NCBI GenBank assembly: GCA_000466585.1
Contig: KE993502.1
Location: 1 to 64,000, forward strand
Source of the DNA: Clostridiales bacterium oral taxon 876 str. F0540
Lineage (GTDB): Bacteria; Bacillota; Clostridia; Clostridiales; Clostridiaceae
Reading direction: 5' to 3'
DNA: 64,000 nucleotides
Shown here: piece after piece, positions 17,786-25,809 of the stretch
Layout: each line of letters begins with the position of its first letter
Numbering within the stretch: position 1 is the stretch's first letter
Made by a program: the position numbers and the translations under genes
Notes under the pieces: model-generated
What the model was told of the DNA's origin: nothing
What the model saw: the letters and a program-made list of their open reading frames with translations, nothing else
Database searches by the model: none

Positions 17786-18154
17786 TTAAGCTTTTTTATC
17801 AAAAAGCACGCCTACCATTTCACACATTTTAGCAACCATATCAAGTATTTTTTTAGGCGGTATTTCCTGAATTACCTTGCCTTTATCATCCACAATTTTA
17901 ACCATTAAATCATTTGTGAATTTATCATGAAACTGATATTCAGCATGGGTCTTATTATCTTCAAGGAATTTATTAAGCTTATCAATAGCCTTTTTTAAAT
18001 CCTTTTCAGTTAGCTTTTTATTTTCTATATCTCTATTATCGATACCATTTAAATTTTCTACAATATTTGTATTATTAATCTGTGCAGTATTATCTAAATT
18101 ATTATTAAGATCTAAAGCTCCTTGTCTTCCTTGACTTGCAACTCTAACTTCCAT
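17786..18154 (-). CDS. flaG: FlaG family flagellar protein
   Basis: 122 residues. The C-terminal domain has the FlaG pattern: AIDKLNKFLEDNKTHAEYQFHD, LMVKIVDDKGKVIQEIPPKKIL and DMVAKMCEMVGVLFD. FlaG proteins affect filament length; the mechanism is unclear. The N-terminal third is Asn-rich and low complexity (about 15-45). The frame can open at a TTG at 18172, but GGGGGT lies upstream of the ATG at 18154, the better start. It starts 20 bp after csrA. Confidence 0.88.
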   Translation of the reverse strand: MEVRVASQGRQGALDLNNNLDNTAQINNTNIVENLNGIDNRDIENKKLTEKDLKKAIDKLNKFLEDNKTHAEYQFHDKFTNDLMVKIVDDKGKVIQEIPPKKILDMVAKMCEMVGVLFDKKA

Positions 18155-18174
18155 ATTAAGCTGTACCCCCAAAT

Positions 18175-18390
18175 TTACTTTTTAATATTTTTTAATATTG
18201 AGCTATCAAAATGAGCAGCATTTTTGTTTTCTTCAGTTACTTCCTTATAAAGCTCTTTTCTAAGTATTGTAATATTTTTAGGTGCAGCTATAGAAAGCTT
18301 AACCGAGCCGTCATCAACCTTGACTACTGTTATTTCTATATCCTCACCGATTAAAATTGACTCCCCTTTTTTTCTCGTTATAACTAACAT
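18175..18390 (-). CDS. csrA: Translational regulator CsrA
   Basis: 71 residues, normal length. CsrA is an RNA-binding dimer that blocks translation by binding GGA motifs, in Gram-positives chiefly the hag leader. The start MLVITRKKGESILIGEDIEI is canonical. The frame can extend upstream to 18417, but those codons (MNPTGG) lie inside an inserted repeat. GGAGGGAGG ends seven bases before the ATG at 18390 and is one of two copies created around the repeat. It follows fliW, its protein antagonist, and matches the two GGA sites in the hag leader. Confidence 0.96.
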   Translation of the reverse strand: MLVITRKKGESILIGEDIEITVVKVDDGSVKLSIAAPKNITILRKELYKEVTEENKNAAHFDSSILKNIKK

Positions 18391-18396
18391 ACAAAT

Positions 18397-18491
18397 CCTC
18401 CCTCCAGTCGGATTCACTGGGCATCCTAGATAGCTCGTTCCAACTCGCTAGACTGCCCGTTAAAGCCCACTTAGGGCTTTAACCTCCCTCC
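18397..18491. repeat. 77-bp hairpin repeat inserted in the csrA ribosome-binding site, with 9-bp flanking duplication
   Basis: The element runs from 18406 to 18482 and is flanked by identical 9-bp direct repeats, CCTCCCTCC on the plus strand (18397-18405 and 18483-18491), which read GGAGGGAGG in the mRNA, a strong ribosome site. In mRNA sense it starts TTAAAGCCC-TAAGT-GGGCTTTAA (hairpin A), then a second stem closed by GGGCA/TGCCC (hairpin B), and ends in TCCGACT. The outer copy supplies the csrA ribosome site; the inner copy lies in the end of fliW. It shares both ends and internal order with the 18.9-kb element. Confidence 0.8.
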
Positions 18492-18906
18492 ATAAAGGAT
18501 GCTTTATCTTATACTTTTCATTATCTAGTATTATTTGTTCCCCTAGTCTCTCTTTTATATTAATTATAATTGGAGCTTTAAGGTTTGTAGTTATATTTTC
18601 TATTTTTGAACTTAAGGTAACTGTATTTAAAACAAAAACTTCTTCTGGTGATATTATTTTAAGCTCATTAAGCTTTTCATCGCTAAGCTTAAATTCATAA
18701 TCTTTTATTATTTCAAAGGGTGATATTACTATTAGTCCTAATTCTTCATTTTCTATAGAATGAAGAATATTAAACAGTTTATTTTCTTCTGTGGGAAAAA
18801 GTATATATTTCTTTAAGTCTTCAAAACCCGGCAAACCTTTTTTAAATGTTATTATATCTTCTTCTTTGTATTCTTTTATACCATGATATTTTGTAGTAAG
18901 CTTCAT
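18460..18906 (-). CDS. fliW: Flagellar assembly factor FliW, with a repeat-encoded C-terminus
   Basis: 148 residues. FliW binds CsrA and flagellin, so that free flagellin releases FliW to inhibit CsrA. Family blocks are DIITFKKGLPGFEDLKKYIL, LGLIVISPFEI, LNTVTLSS and NLKAPIIINIKERLGEQIIL. AAAAGGAGGATTAAA precedes the ATG and comes from the outer duplicate of the 18.9-kb repeat. The last seven or so residues (VKALSGL) and the stop codon are encoded by the 77-bp repeat, so the original C-terminus has been replaced. This tail is after the conserved fold and may be neutral. Confidence 0.93.
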   Translation of the reverse strand: MKLTTKYHGIKEYKEEDIITFKKGLPGFEDLKKYILFPTEENKLFNILHSIENEELGLIVISPFEIIKDYEFKLSDEKLNELKIISPEEVFVLNTVTLSSKIENITTNLKAPIIINIKERLGEQIILDNEKYKIKHPLWREVKALSGL

Positions 18907-18912
18907 TTTAAT

Positions 18913-19081
18913 CCTCCTTTTAGTCGGAACACTGGGAATCTTAGAGCACTCACTGCCGTTCGCATGATTCCCGTTAAAGCCCGTTTAGGACTTTGACTTC
19001 GTCCACGGGGCAGCCTGAACTCGCTCGTTCTCACTCGCTAGTCTGCCCGTTAAAGCCCGTTTAGGGCTTTAACCTCCTTAT
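18913..19081. repeat. 151-bp dimeric hairpin repeat inserted in the fliW ribosome-binding site, with imperfect 9-bp duplication
   Basis: The element spans 18922-19072 between CCTCCTTTT (18913-18921) and CCTCCTTAT (19073-19081), 9-bp copies that differ at one base and read as AAGGAGG ribosome sites in the mRNA. It consists of two diverged units (18922-18996 and 18997-19072), each with hairpin A (TTAAAGCCC/GGGCTTTAA type) and hairpin B. Hairpin B is closed by GGGCAG/CTGCCC in one unit and GGGAATC/GATTCCC in the other, so pairing is kept while sequence changes. Ends match the 77-bp element (AGTCGGA at one end, GGGCTTTAA at the other). Confidence 0.78.
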
Positions 19082-19085
19082 GAGG

Positions 19086-20060
19086 CTATCTTAGATAATC
19101 AAGCAGCGTTGGTTGAAGCACTTTTGCGCTAGTTTGGAGCGAAGCCATGTATACTGTTTGAAGAGTAGCATACTGCATTGTTTTTTCAGTAATATCAATA
19201 TCTTCTGTTCTTGATAAAACACTTGTTAAATTAGCTGTTTCATCTTCATTCTTATCTTTGGCACTATCCATTCTATTTTGTTTAGCACCTACTTGAGAAC
19301 GAACCTTTAAAAGATTGTTTATTGCATCGGTAATATCAGTTAAGTCTCCAGTTGTAAGCTTAGATGTATCAGCAGCATTATCTAAGTGATTAACTATATT
19401 TTTAAACAAATCTATTAAATTATCCGCTTTATCGTCAGTTGAATTTTCTGTTCTAAATTGAACAATATCTCCTGCCGTTACATTGTAATCCATAGTTACA
19501 CCCTGTGATATTTCAACAAACAGTCTTTTATTTATTTTGCCAATTTCTACTGTGTTTGGATTTCCTAAGCTGTCTGCAGCATTGTTATACTGAAGCTGCA
19601 TATTATCTCCGACTTTTGTAGTGGACATTGGTTTGTCTGTCCCTCTGCTGCCGCCGAAAATATAACTTCCATCATAATTTGTATTCATAATTTGAGCGAA
19701 CTGGTCAATTCTCTGATTTATTTCATCCTTTATAGATTGTCTTTCACCTGACCCATAAGCTGCATTACCAGCAGATACAAGTAGCTCTCTAACCTTTTGA
19801 AGTACATTTCCCGCTTGCCCTAGTGCTGTGTCTGTTGTATCAAGCCAGTTTATTGTATCACTAATATTAGTTTTATATTGATTATTTGCATTTATATCAG
19901 TATGCAGCTGCATAGCCCTTGCAACTCTCGCTGGATCATCTGAAGGCTTTCTTATTTCTTTTCCCGATGTCATCTGCTGCTGAAGAGTCTGCATATTTTC
20001 AAGATTTGACCTCATATCTGTTAAAAAGCTGTTTGAAAGCATTTTATTTGTAACACGCAT
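19086..20060 (-). CDS. flgL: Flagellar hook-filament junction protein FlgL
   Basis: 324 residues. FlgL (HAP3) joins hook and filament. The N-terminus MRVTNKMLSNSFLTDMRSNL with TSGKEIRKPSDDPARVARAM is flagellin-like and diagnostic; GSYIFGGSRGTDKP is typical of FlgL; the C-terminus DIDITEKTMQYATLQTVYMASLQ closes the coiled-coil domain. It follows flgK by 26 bp. The 151-bp repeat begins 4 bp after its stop codon. Confidence 0.95.
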   Translation of the reverse strand: MRVTNKMLSNSFLTDMRSNLENMQTLQQQMTSGKEIRKPSDDPARVARAMQLHTDINANNQYKTNISDTINWLDTTDTALGQAGNVLQKVRELLVSAGNAAYGSGERQSIKDEINQRIDQFAQIMNTNYDGSYIFGGSRGTDKPMSTTKVGDNMQLQYNNAADSLGNPNTVEIGKINKRLFVEISQGVTMDYNVTAGDIVQFRTENSTDDKADNLIDLFKNIVNHLDNAADTSKLTTGDLTDITDAINNLLKVRSQVGAKQNRMDSAKDKNEDETANLTSVLSRTEDIDITEKTMQYATLQTVYMASLQTSAKVLQPTLLDYLR

Positions 20061-20086
20061 ATTTTCACCTCTATTTTACCTATTAA

Positions 20087-22033
20087 TTATCTTTTTAAAC
20101 CATTTATAACTACATCAAGGAGCTCATCTACTGTAGAAATAATCTTTGCATTTGCCTGATAGGCATGCTGATATTGAATTAAATTTGCCATTTCTTCATC
20201 AACGGAAACTCCGGATACAGCTTCTTTAGTCTGCTGAAAGCTTGAAAGAAGAGTCTCCTGATTTTTTACTACTCTTTTAGCCTCTGCTTCCTGCACTCCA
20301 AGTCTATCTATTACATCCTTAAAATAGTTGTCCACCTTCATACCGTTTGAGCTGCTTTTAAATTCAATAATTCCATTGGTTTTTGTAATACTATTATTTC
20401 CTTTTGCTGAATTAAATAAATCAGCTCTGGAGTTTATTGTATCAGTTCCATTATCATATCCAATATTTTGTATATTCATCAGCTTGTCCCTAAGCTGTGC
20501 AATTGCTAACGCTCTAGAACCATCTTTATCTCCATCTTCGATATTACTTGTAGCTAAAGCATATTTATCATCATTAGTTCTTGTCTTTAAAAGCATTACA
20601 TTATCAATTAACTGTTTATTTACAGATATATTTGCTGCGGTTATGTCATCTTCAGCAGAAAGTACTGCTTTTAACTTATCAAGTGTTGATGCATCATTTG
20701 GATCATATAATACAGTTTTACTGCCTTGATTTGTATAGTTTGTTTTTGCTGAATCCGAATTCACAAAGAAAGGTGTATAGTCATATCCATCGACTAAAGT
20801 TGTTCCATTAGGACCTATAACCTTATTTCCTGCCGCTGCAGTATCACTTACATCCTTCACACCGCTCTGAAGAGAGTTTACAGCCAATGCTAAGGATTTT
20901 GCAACCTTATTTAGCTGATCCATATAATTGTCGATATCCTGTTGAACAGACATATAACCTTTTAGCTCCCCATCAGAAGGTTTAAATACTACAAATTGTG
21001 ATAAATCAGTACCACTTGCGGTAACTGCGGTTCCTGTACTATCTCCCCATATTACTCTTGTCTCATCAATTTGCTTATATTGATCTTTTGTAAGAGCAAC
21101 ACCACTTATTGTTGCCGCGTTTGAAACATTAGTTTTATCACCAAGTTTGTAATAGGTTATATCATAAATGGTATTTCCATTTGAGTCTTTTTTATCGTTG
21201 CCACTTGCATCTTTTTGTGGAGTTATACTATCTACATATGATAATCTTCTTACATCTGAGTTAGGCTCTGTTCTAATAAGTAAGGAATTATCTGATGAAT
21301 TATTTGATATTAAATCTCCAGGTTTTATATTTAATCCTTCAAAGCTTTTCTTGTCTATATTTATATTAAACTTTGAACTTAATGTATCTAGAAGCTGATC
21401 TCTTCTGTCCATCAAATCGTTAGGCATTTCACCTGCTACTTTTACGCCCATTATTTGCTGATTTAATTTGTCTATTTGGTTTAGTATATCATTTGCTTCA
21501 AAAACAGTATCTTTAATTACCGATTGGGTATTTCCCTTAAGTTTTTGAAGCTGATCAGCAGTGTGATTAAGTGCATCTGCAAGTGCCGCAGCCTGCTGAA
21601 CTACTACAGTTCTTGAATTAGATGTTTGGGGGCTTGTAGAAAGTGTTTGCCATGAATCAAAAAACTTCCCTATAAGGCTGGAGATGCCTGTGTCCCCTGG
21701 CTCATTAAAAATACTTTCAACTTCGCTTAAGAATTTATCTCTTGCGGAGAACTGTCCATATTTGCTTGTTTCAACTCTTACCTGATAATCAAGAAAACTG
21801 TCTCTTACCCTTTCGATTGCTGCAATCTGAGAACCCGTTCCGATTTGTCCCGGTTCAGCAGCGTTATTCATGCTTGGCATACCAAATGGCCTGGTAGTCT
21901 CTATCTTTGCTCTTTGTCTTGAATAACCTTCTGTATTGGCATTAGCTATATTATGAGAAGTAACGTTTATTGCACCTTGTTGTGCAGCCATTCCTCTAGT
22001 TCCTACATGTAAAATTGAAAATAAACCTGACAT
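20087..22033 (-). CDS. flgK: Flagellar hook-associated protein FlgK
   Basis: 648 residues. FlgK (HAP1) is the first junction protein above the hook. The N-terminus shows LHVGTRGMAAQQGAINVTSHNIANANTEGYSRQR (a rod/hook family motif), then FFDSWQTLSTSP and LNQIDKLNQQI; the C-terminus has VDEEMANLIQYQHAYQANAKIISTVDELLD. The variable centre (about 230-440) is Asp/Asn/Thr-rich. It is read from flgN with a 19-bp gap. Confidence 0.95.
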   Translation of the reverse strand: MSGLFSILHVGTRGMAAQQGAINVTSHNIANANTEGYSRQRAKIETTRPFGMPSMNNAAEPGQIGTGSQIAAIERVRDSFLDYQVRVETSKYGQFSARDKFLSEVESIFNEPGDTGISSLIGKFFDSWQTLSTSPQTSNSRTVVVQQAAALADALNHTADQLQKLKGNTQSVIKDTVFEANDILNQIDKLNQQIMGVKVAGEMPNDLMDRRDQLLDTLSSKFNINIDKKSFEGLNIKPGDLISNNSSDNSLLIRTEPNSDVRRLSYVDSITPQKDASGNDKKDSNGNTIYDITYYKLGDKTNVSNAATISGVALTKDQYKQIDETRVIWGDSTGTAVTASGTDLSQFVVFKPSDGELKGYMSVQQDIDNYMDQLNKVAKSLALAVNSLQSGVKDVSDTAAAGNKVIGPNGTTLVDGYDYTPFFVNSDSAKTNYTNQGSKTVLYDPNDASTLDKLKAVLSAEDDITAANISVNKQLIDNVMLLKTRTNDDKYALATSNIEDGDKDGSRALAIAQLRDKLMNIQNIGYDNGTDTINSRADLFNSAKGNNSITKTNGIIEFKSSSNGMKVDNYFKDVIDRLGVQEAEAKRVVKNQETLLSSFQQTKEAVSGVSVDEEMANLIQYQHAYQANAKIISTVDELLDVVINGLKR

Positions 22034-22052
22034 CTGTTCACCTCATTTAATT

Positions 22053-22463
22053 CTATCTTGATACTTTTCCATAAGAATTATAAGTTTTAGCATTTCTGGA
22101 TGGGTTTAGAATACTTATAACCCTGTTAGTAAAACTTAATCCCTGCTTTATTAAAAGTTCATTTGTATCTTTTTGAAGTCTTACTTCTTCAAGAAGCTTT
22201 TTTATTTTTCTATAGTTTTCGTAAAGTTCATTATCATCTATATTATTTATAATATCACTCATAGCTTTACCTTGAGTGAGTTGTCTTCTTTTCATTTCCC
22301 AAGCTGCAATATCTTTATTACACTTATCCACTTCTGCAGTGCAGTTTTCTAAGGTTATTGCATCACTTTTTACTAAACAACTATGTTGCTTTTCTAAAGC
22401 TTTCAATAGATTTTCTACAGCATATATCTCATTTACCATTATCTCATTTAATTCCTTCTTCAA
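22053..22463 (-). CDS. flgN: FlgN-like chaperone for hook-filament junction proteins
   Basis: 136 residues, entirely helical by composition. FlgN holds FlgK and FlgL for export. The N-terminal helix NEIYAVENLLKALEKQHSCLV and later LLEEVRLQKDTNELLIKQGL fit the FlgN family. The start is a TTG at 22463 with GAGGG eight bases upstream inside the end of flgM, so the two are translationally linked. It is 19 bp before flgK, its expected client. Confidence 0.85.
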   Translation of the reverse strand: MKKELNEIMVNEIYAVENLLKALEKQHSCLVKSDAITLENCTAEVDKCNKDIAAWEMKRRQLTQGKAMSDIINNIDDNELYENYRKIKKLLEEVRLQKDTNELLIKQGLSFTNRVISILNPSRNAKTYNSYGKVSR

Positions 22464-22465
22464 GG

Positions 22466-22741
22466 CTAAATCCCTCTCTTTTTCATAATATCAATCATTT
22501 TGCTAGCTGTTAATTTCGAGTCTGCCTTATATGTTCCTTGAGAAATCTCTTTTTTTATTCTTTCTATTTTTTCATTTGAATTTCCAAAGCTATCCTCAGT
22601 TGAAATTGAGCTAAGGCTTTTTCCCAAAGATGATATTTCAATGGAATCTTTGCTGCTCTTTGAAGAAGAATTCTCTATAGCCTTTTTATTACCATTATAT
22701 AAATTTACAATTTTACTTGGTTGAACGCCATTTATTCTCAT
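22466..22741 (-). CDS. flgM: Anti-sigma factor FlgM
   Basis: 91 residues. FlgM binds sigma-D (FliA) and is exported when the hook is complete, releasing late-gene transcription. MRINGV at the start, the Ser-rich linker with DSIEISSLGKSLSS, and the C-terminal sigma-binding helices RIKKEISQGTYKADSKLTASKMIDIM match the family. The true ATG at 22741 has GGGGAGAG just upstream; a TTG at 22762 does not. It is the first gene after a sigma-D promoter, so it is under its own target's control. Confidence 0.93.
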   Translation of the reverse strand: MRINGVQPSKIVNLYNGNKKAIENSSSKSSKDSIEISSLGKSLSSISTEDSFGNSNEKIERIKKEISQGTYKADSKLTASKMIDIMKKRGI

Positions 22742-22793
22742 AATTATCTCTCCCCTATGCAATTTTTCTATATCTCAATATTATTCACTCTAA

Positions 22794-22820
22794 TTATCGA
22801 ACAAAATAGAAAAATATTTA
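22794..22820 (-). promoter_or_regulatory. Sigma-D promoter of the flgM operon
   Basis: On the minus strand TAAA (22817-22820), an exact 15-base spacer, then TTCGATAA (22794-22801), close to TAAA-N15-GCCGATAA. It lies between the fliY terminator and flgM, with a leader of about 45 nt, and would drive flgM through fliT. Confidence 0.8.
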
Positions 22821-22826
22821 TAGCAA

Positions 22827-22861
22827 AATAAAAAGAAATAAAGCAATTTACTTTATTTCTT
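22827..22861 (-). terminator. Terminator after fliY
   Basis: An 11-bp stem, AAGAAATAAAG with CTTTATTTCTT (22833-22843 with 22851-22861), loop of 7, followed on the minus strand by a T-rich run. It separates the chemotaxis/switch operon from the sigma-D-driven flgM operon. Confidence 0.82.
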
Positions 22862-22867
22862 CTAAAT

Positions 22868-24001
22868 TTATTTAGATAAACTTTTCACTCTTTCAGCACT
22901 GCTTACTATACTTGTTAATCTAACTCCAAAATTTTCATCTACGACGATAACTTCACCGTAAGCTACGATTTTGCCGTTAACAAGTATTTCTACAGGCTCC
23001 TCTGCAAGCTTATCAAGCTCAATTAAGGATCCTGTACCAAGACTTAAAATATCTTTAACACTTTTTTTAGTTCTTCCAAGAACTACGGAAACCTCAAGAG
23101 GTACGTCCAATATTAAATCTATATTTTTAGGCATGGATGCTGAACCTGATTCTCTTAAAGGCTGGAACGAAGCTTTATGAACTTCTACAGGAGGCTGCTG
23201 AGGTTGCTCTGTATATCTCATTTGCACTGGCTCACTATAGGTTTGATCGTGAGCAGGCTGAGCAGCTTCATAAGTCTTTACAGGCTCACTTGCAGCTGGC
23301 TGCTGTGATGTTTTTGGAGTATCAGCTCCTGTACTTTCTGTTCCCATCATAATTGATACTATCTTTTTAGCAGTGACTACAGGTAGAATCTGCATTATAG
23401 TACTATCAACTAATTCTCCGATAGTAAGCTTGAAAGAAACTTGAATTATATCTTCGTTCTCATCAATCTTCTCTGCAAGCTGTGTTGTGCTGTCGCTCCA
23501 TATTTTTGAATTCGGAGGAGATATATTTACTTCTCTTGCAAACATAGTAGCCATAGATGTTGCCGCAGAACCTATCATCTGGTTCATAGCTTCTGAAACA
23601 GCACTTACTTCTATTTCTGACAGCTCGTTGGTGTCTACCTTGCCGTCTCCACCCATCATAAGATTAGCAATTATTGCAGCATCAGTAATTTTCATAACTA
23701 ATAAGTTTTCTCCGCTGATACCGCTTATATATTTTACTTCAAGTGCTATATTGGGTACTTGAAAATTATCTTTTAAAGTTTTTAATGTTGTAACACTCAC
23801 TACTGGGGTAGTAATATTAACCTGCTGATTAATTATTTGCGAGAGAGCAGTAGAAGCTGAACCCATTGAAATATTTCCTATTTCACCAAGAAGATCCTTT
23901 TCTATGTCTGAAAGGATTTCTTCCTGAGGTGGTTCAGGACTCATGCCACCACCATTTAATAAAGAGTCTATTTCTTCCTGTGAAAGAAACCCATTACTCA
24001 T
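22868..24001 (-). CDS. fliY: Flagellar motor switch phosphatase FliY
   Basis: 377 residues. FliY combines a CheY-P phosphatase with the FliN switch domain. Visible parts: an N-terminal CheY-binding peptide LSQEEIDSLL; CheC-type phosphatase motifs LGEIGNISMGSASTAL and VSEAMNQMIGSAATSM; a Pro/Gln-rich linker (about 225-280); and the C-terminal SpoA domain (DVPLEVSVVLGRTKKSVKDIL). The ATG at 24001 overlaps the end of fliM by 8 nt. A strong terminator follows. With CheC it accounts for CheY-P removal without CheZ. Confidence 0.95.
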   Translation of the reverse strand: MSNGFLSQEEIDSLLNGGGMSPEPPQEEILSDIEKDLLGEIGNISMGSASTALSQIINQQVNITTPVVSVTTLKTLKDNFQVPNIALEVKYISGISGENLLVMKITDAAIIANLMMGGDGKVDTNELSEIEVSAVSEAMNQMIGSAATSMATMFAREVNISPPNSKIWSDSTTQLAEKIDENEDIIQVSFKLTIGELVDSTIMQILPVVTAKKIVSIMMGTESTGADTPKTSQQPAASEPVKTYEAAQPAHDQTYSEPVQMRYTEQPQQPPVEVHKASFQPLRESGSASMPKNIDLILDVPLEVSVVLGRTKKSVKDILSLGTGSLIELDKLAEEPVEILVNGKIVAYGEVIVVDENFGVRLTSIVSSAERVKSLSK

Positions 24002-24989
24002 AATTTTCCACATCCTTATCTATAATATCCAGTATTTCAATTCCAAGATTCTTTCCAACTATTCCCGGCTTTCCATAGTAATATGACTTATCTTCAACCA
24101 TTAACTTTACCGGGCTACTGCTCTTATTATCTAACGTAATTACATCTCCTACGTTGAGTCTTAAAAAATCATCAACAGTAATATTGGTACTGCCTAAAAT
24201 AGCTGTAAGTGAAACTTTAACTATATTTAATCTATTTTTAAGTTTATCCCTAGATTCATTTAATAGTTCTTCATTATTTTCCTGGAACCAGTATTGAACA
24301 ACTAATTTATCAAGTACCTTTTCTATACTTAGATAAGGTATGCATATATTTATAAAAGTATTGCTTTTATTCATTTCTACAGAAAAAGTAATAAGTGCCA
24401 CCGGTTCTGTAGGAGCCATAGTCTGATTTAGAGCAGGATTAGTTTCAATTCCTTCTATTTCAGGATCTACAGACATAACATCTTCCCAGGCAAGCTTCAT
24501 ATTGCCTATAAGCCCTTTGTTAACATGACGAATTATATTTTTATCTATATCTGTAAATTCTCTATTCTTATACTTACCTGTTCCTGTCCCTCCTAATAGA
24601 ACATCTATAATTTGAAATACAAACTGAGGGTTCGTTTCAAATAAAATAGAACCATTTAATGGAGGCATTTTAAAAACTGTGAGTATAGTTGGATTTGGCA
24701 CAGAATGTATAAATTCTTCATAAGTTGTCTGTTCAACTGACTCTATTTTAACTTTTACATTACTTCGCACCTGAGCAGTCAGGTAATTAGAAATAATTCT
24801 TGCATAGTTATCATATATAAGTTCCAAAGTCCTTATATGCTCTTTAGAGAACTTCTGAGGACTTCTGAAATTATAGGGCTTTATTTTTTGCTTTTCTTCC
24901 TCCTTAGGAAGCTCTTCTGGCTTTAACTCACCAGAGGATAAGGCAGATAGGAGAGCATCTATTTCGCTTTGCGATAATACTTCTGCCAT
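23994..24989 (-). CDS. fliM: Flagellar motor switch protein FliM
   Basis: 331 residues. FliM is the rotor protein that CheY-P binds to change rotation. The N-terminal peptide LSQSEIDALLSAL is the CheY-P site; the middle domain shows RTLELIYDNYARIISNYLTA and VLLGGTG; the C-terminal SpoA domain has STNITVDDFLRLNVGDVITLD. It is 20 bp after a cheW and overlaps fliY. The remaining basal body genes are not in the window. Confidence 0.95.
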   Translation of the reverse strand: MAEVLSQSEIDALLSALSSGELKPEELPKEEEKQKIKPYNFRSPQKFSKEHIRTLELIYDNYARIISNYLTAQVRSNVKVKIESVEQTTYEEFIHSVPNPTILTVFKMPPLNGSILFETNPQFVFQIIDVLLGGTGTGKYKNREFTDIDKNIIRHVNKGLIGNMKLAWEDVMSVDPEIEGIETNPALNQTMAPTEPVALITFSVEMNKSNTFINICIPYLSIEKVLDKLVVQYWFQENNEELLNESRDKLKNRLNIVKVSLTAILGSTNITVDDFLRLNVGDVITLDNKSSSPVKLMVEDKSYYYGKPGIVGKNLGIEILDIIDKDVENYE

Positions 24990-25009
24990 AGTTTCCCCTC
25001 ATTTCTAAT

Positions 25010-25411
25010 CTAATTTGATAGAAGCTTATCTATATCAATCAGAGTTACGATTCTATCTTTAAAATTTATTACTCCCTTAAGAAAAGATTTCCTTTTGTCA
25101 GTTTCTATCTTTTCTATTATGCTTTCATCAATATCCAGCACTTCATCTACCTGATCTACAGTAATACCAACAAGTTCATCTTCCATTTCTAGTATTATTA
25201 TATTATTTTGTCCTTCTTCGCTTCTCTCAATATCAAGCAATAAATTTATATCCAGAAGAGAAATAATATTTCCTCTTAAGTTTATTAAACCCTTTATATG
25301 CTCTGGTGCTTTCGGGACCTTTGTAATTCCCATGTTATCGTTAATGCTTTGGACCTTCGCGGTTTCTACCGCGAACTGTTCTTCACCAAGTCTAAATACA
25401 ACAACCTGCAT
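25010..25411 (-). CDS. cheW: Chemotaxis coupling protein CheW (copy 2)
   Basis: 133 residues. CheW links receptors to CheA. The start VVFRLGEEQFAVETAKVQSI and HIKGLINLRGNIISLLDINLLL are the family blocks; VDQVDEVLDIDESII is the second subdomain. It is one of two CheW genes (the other at 30829), about 30% alike by eye. It lies between cheY and fliM. Confidence 0.93.
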   Translation of the reverse strand: MQVVVFRLGEEQFAVETAKVQSINDNMGITKVPKAPEHIKGLINLRGNIISLLDINLLLDIERSEEGQNNIIILEMEDELVGITVDQVDEVLDIDESIIEKIETDKRKSFLKGVINFKDRIVTLIDIDKLLSN

Positions 25412-25422
25412 TTAAAATCCTC

Positions 25423-25782
25423 CTATCCGATAACTTTTCTGATAGCTTCTAAAACTCTATCTGGCTGGAAAGGCTTAACAATAAAGTCTCTTGCTCCTGC
25501 TCTTATTGCATCCATAACCATTGTTTGCTGACCCATAGCACTACACATTATTATCTTTGCTCCTGGATCAAAAGATCTTATTTCCTTAACAGCTTCAATT
25601 CCATCCATATCAGGCATAGTTATATCCATAGTAACTACATCTGGTTTTTCCTTTTTATAGATTTCCACAGCTTTTATTCCATTATTCGCTTCACCAACTA
25701 CTTCAAACCCATTCTTCTCTAATATATCCTTTATCATCATTCTCATAAAAGCAGCATCATCAACAATTAAAACTTTTGCCAT
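25423..25782 (-). CDS. cheY: Chemotaxis response regulator CheY
   Basis: 119 residues, a stand-alone receiver. It is phosphorylated by CheA and binds FliM. Acid pocket DD (8-9), phospho-acceptor Asp53 in TMDITMPDMDG, switch Ser in MCSAMG and Lys in FIVKPF are all present. It is followed by cheW after 11 bp and preceded by cheC, one of its phosphatases. Confidence 0.95.
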   Translation of the reverse strand: MAKVLIVDDAAFMRMMIKDILEKNGFEVVGEANNGIKAVEIYKKEKPDVVTMDITMPDMDGIEAVKEIRSFDPGAKIIMCSAMGQQTMVMDAIRAGARDFIVKPFQPDRVLEAIRKVIG

Positions 25783-25809
25783 TTTATATCCTCCTTGTAT
25801 TCCTTAAGT

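Noticed and set aside
18391..18417. N-terminal extension of csrA (MNPTGGRIC)
   Set aside because: It is encoded inside the repeat and ribosome site; the ATG at 18390 follows GGAGGGAGG and gives the canonical MLVITRKKG start.
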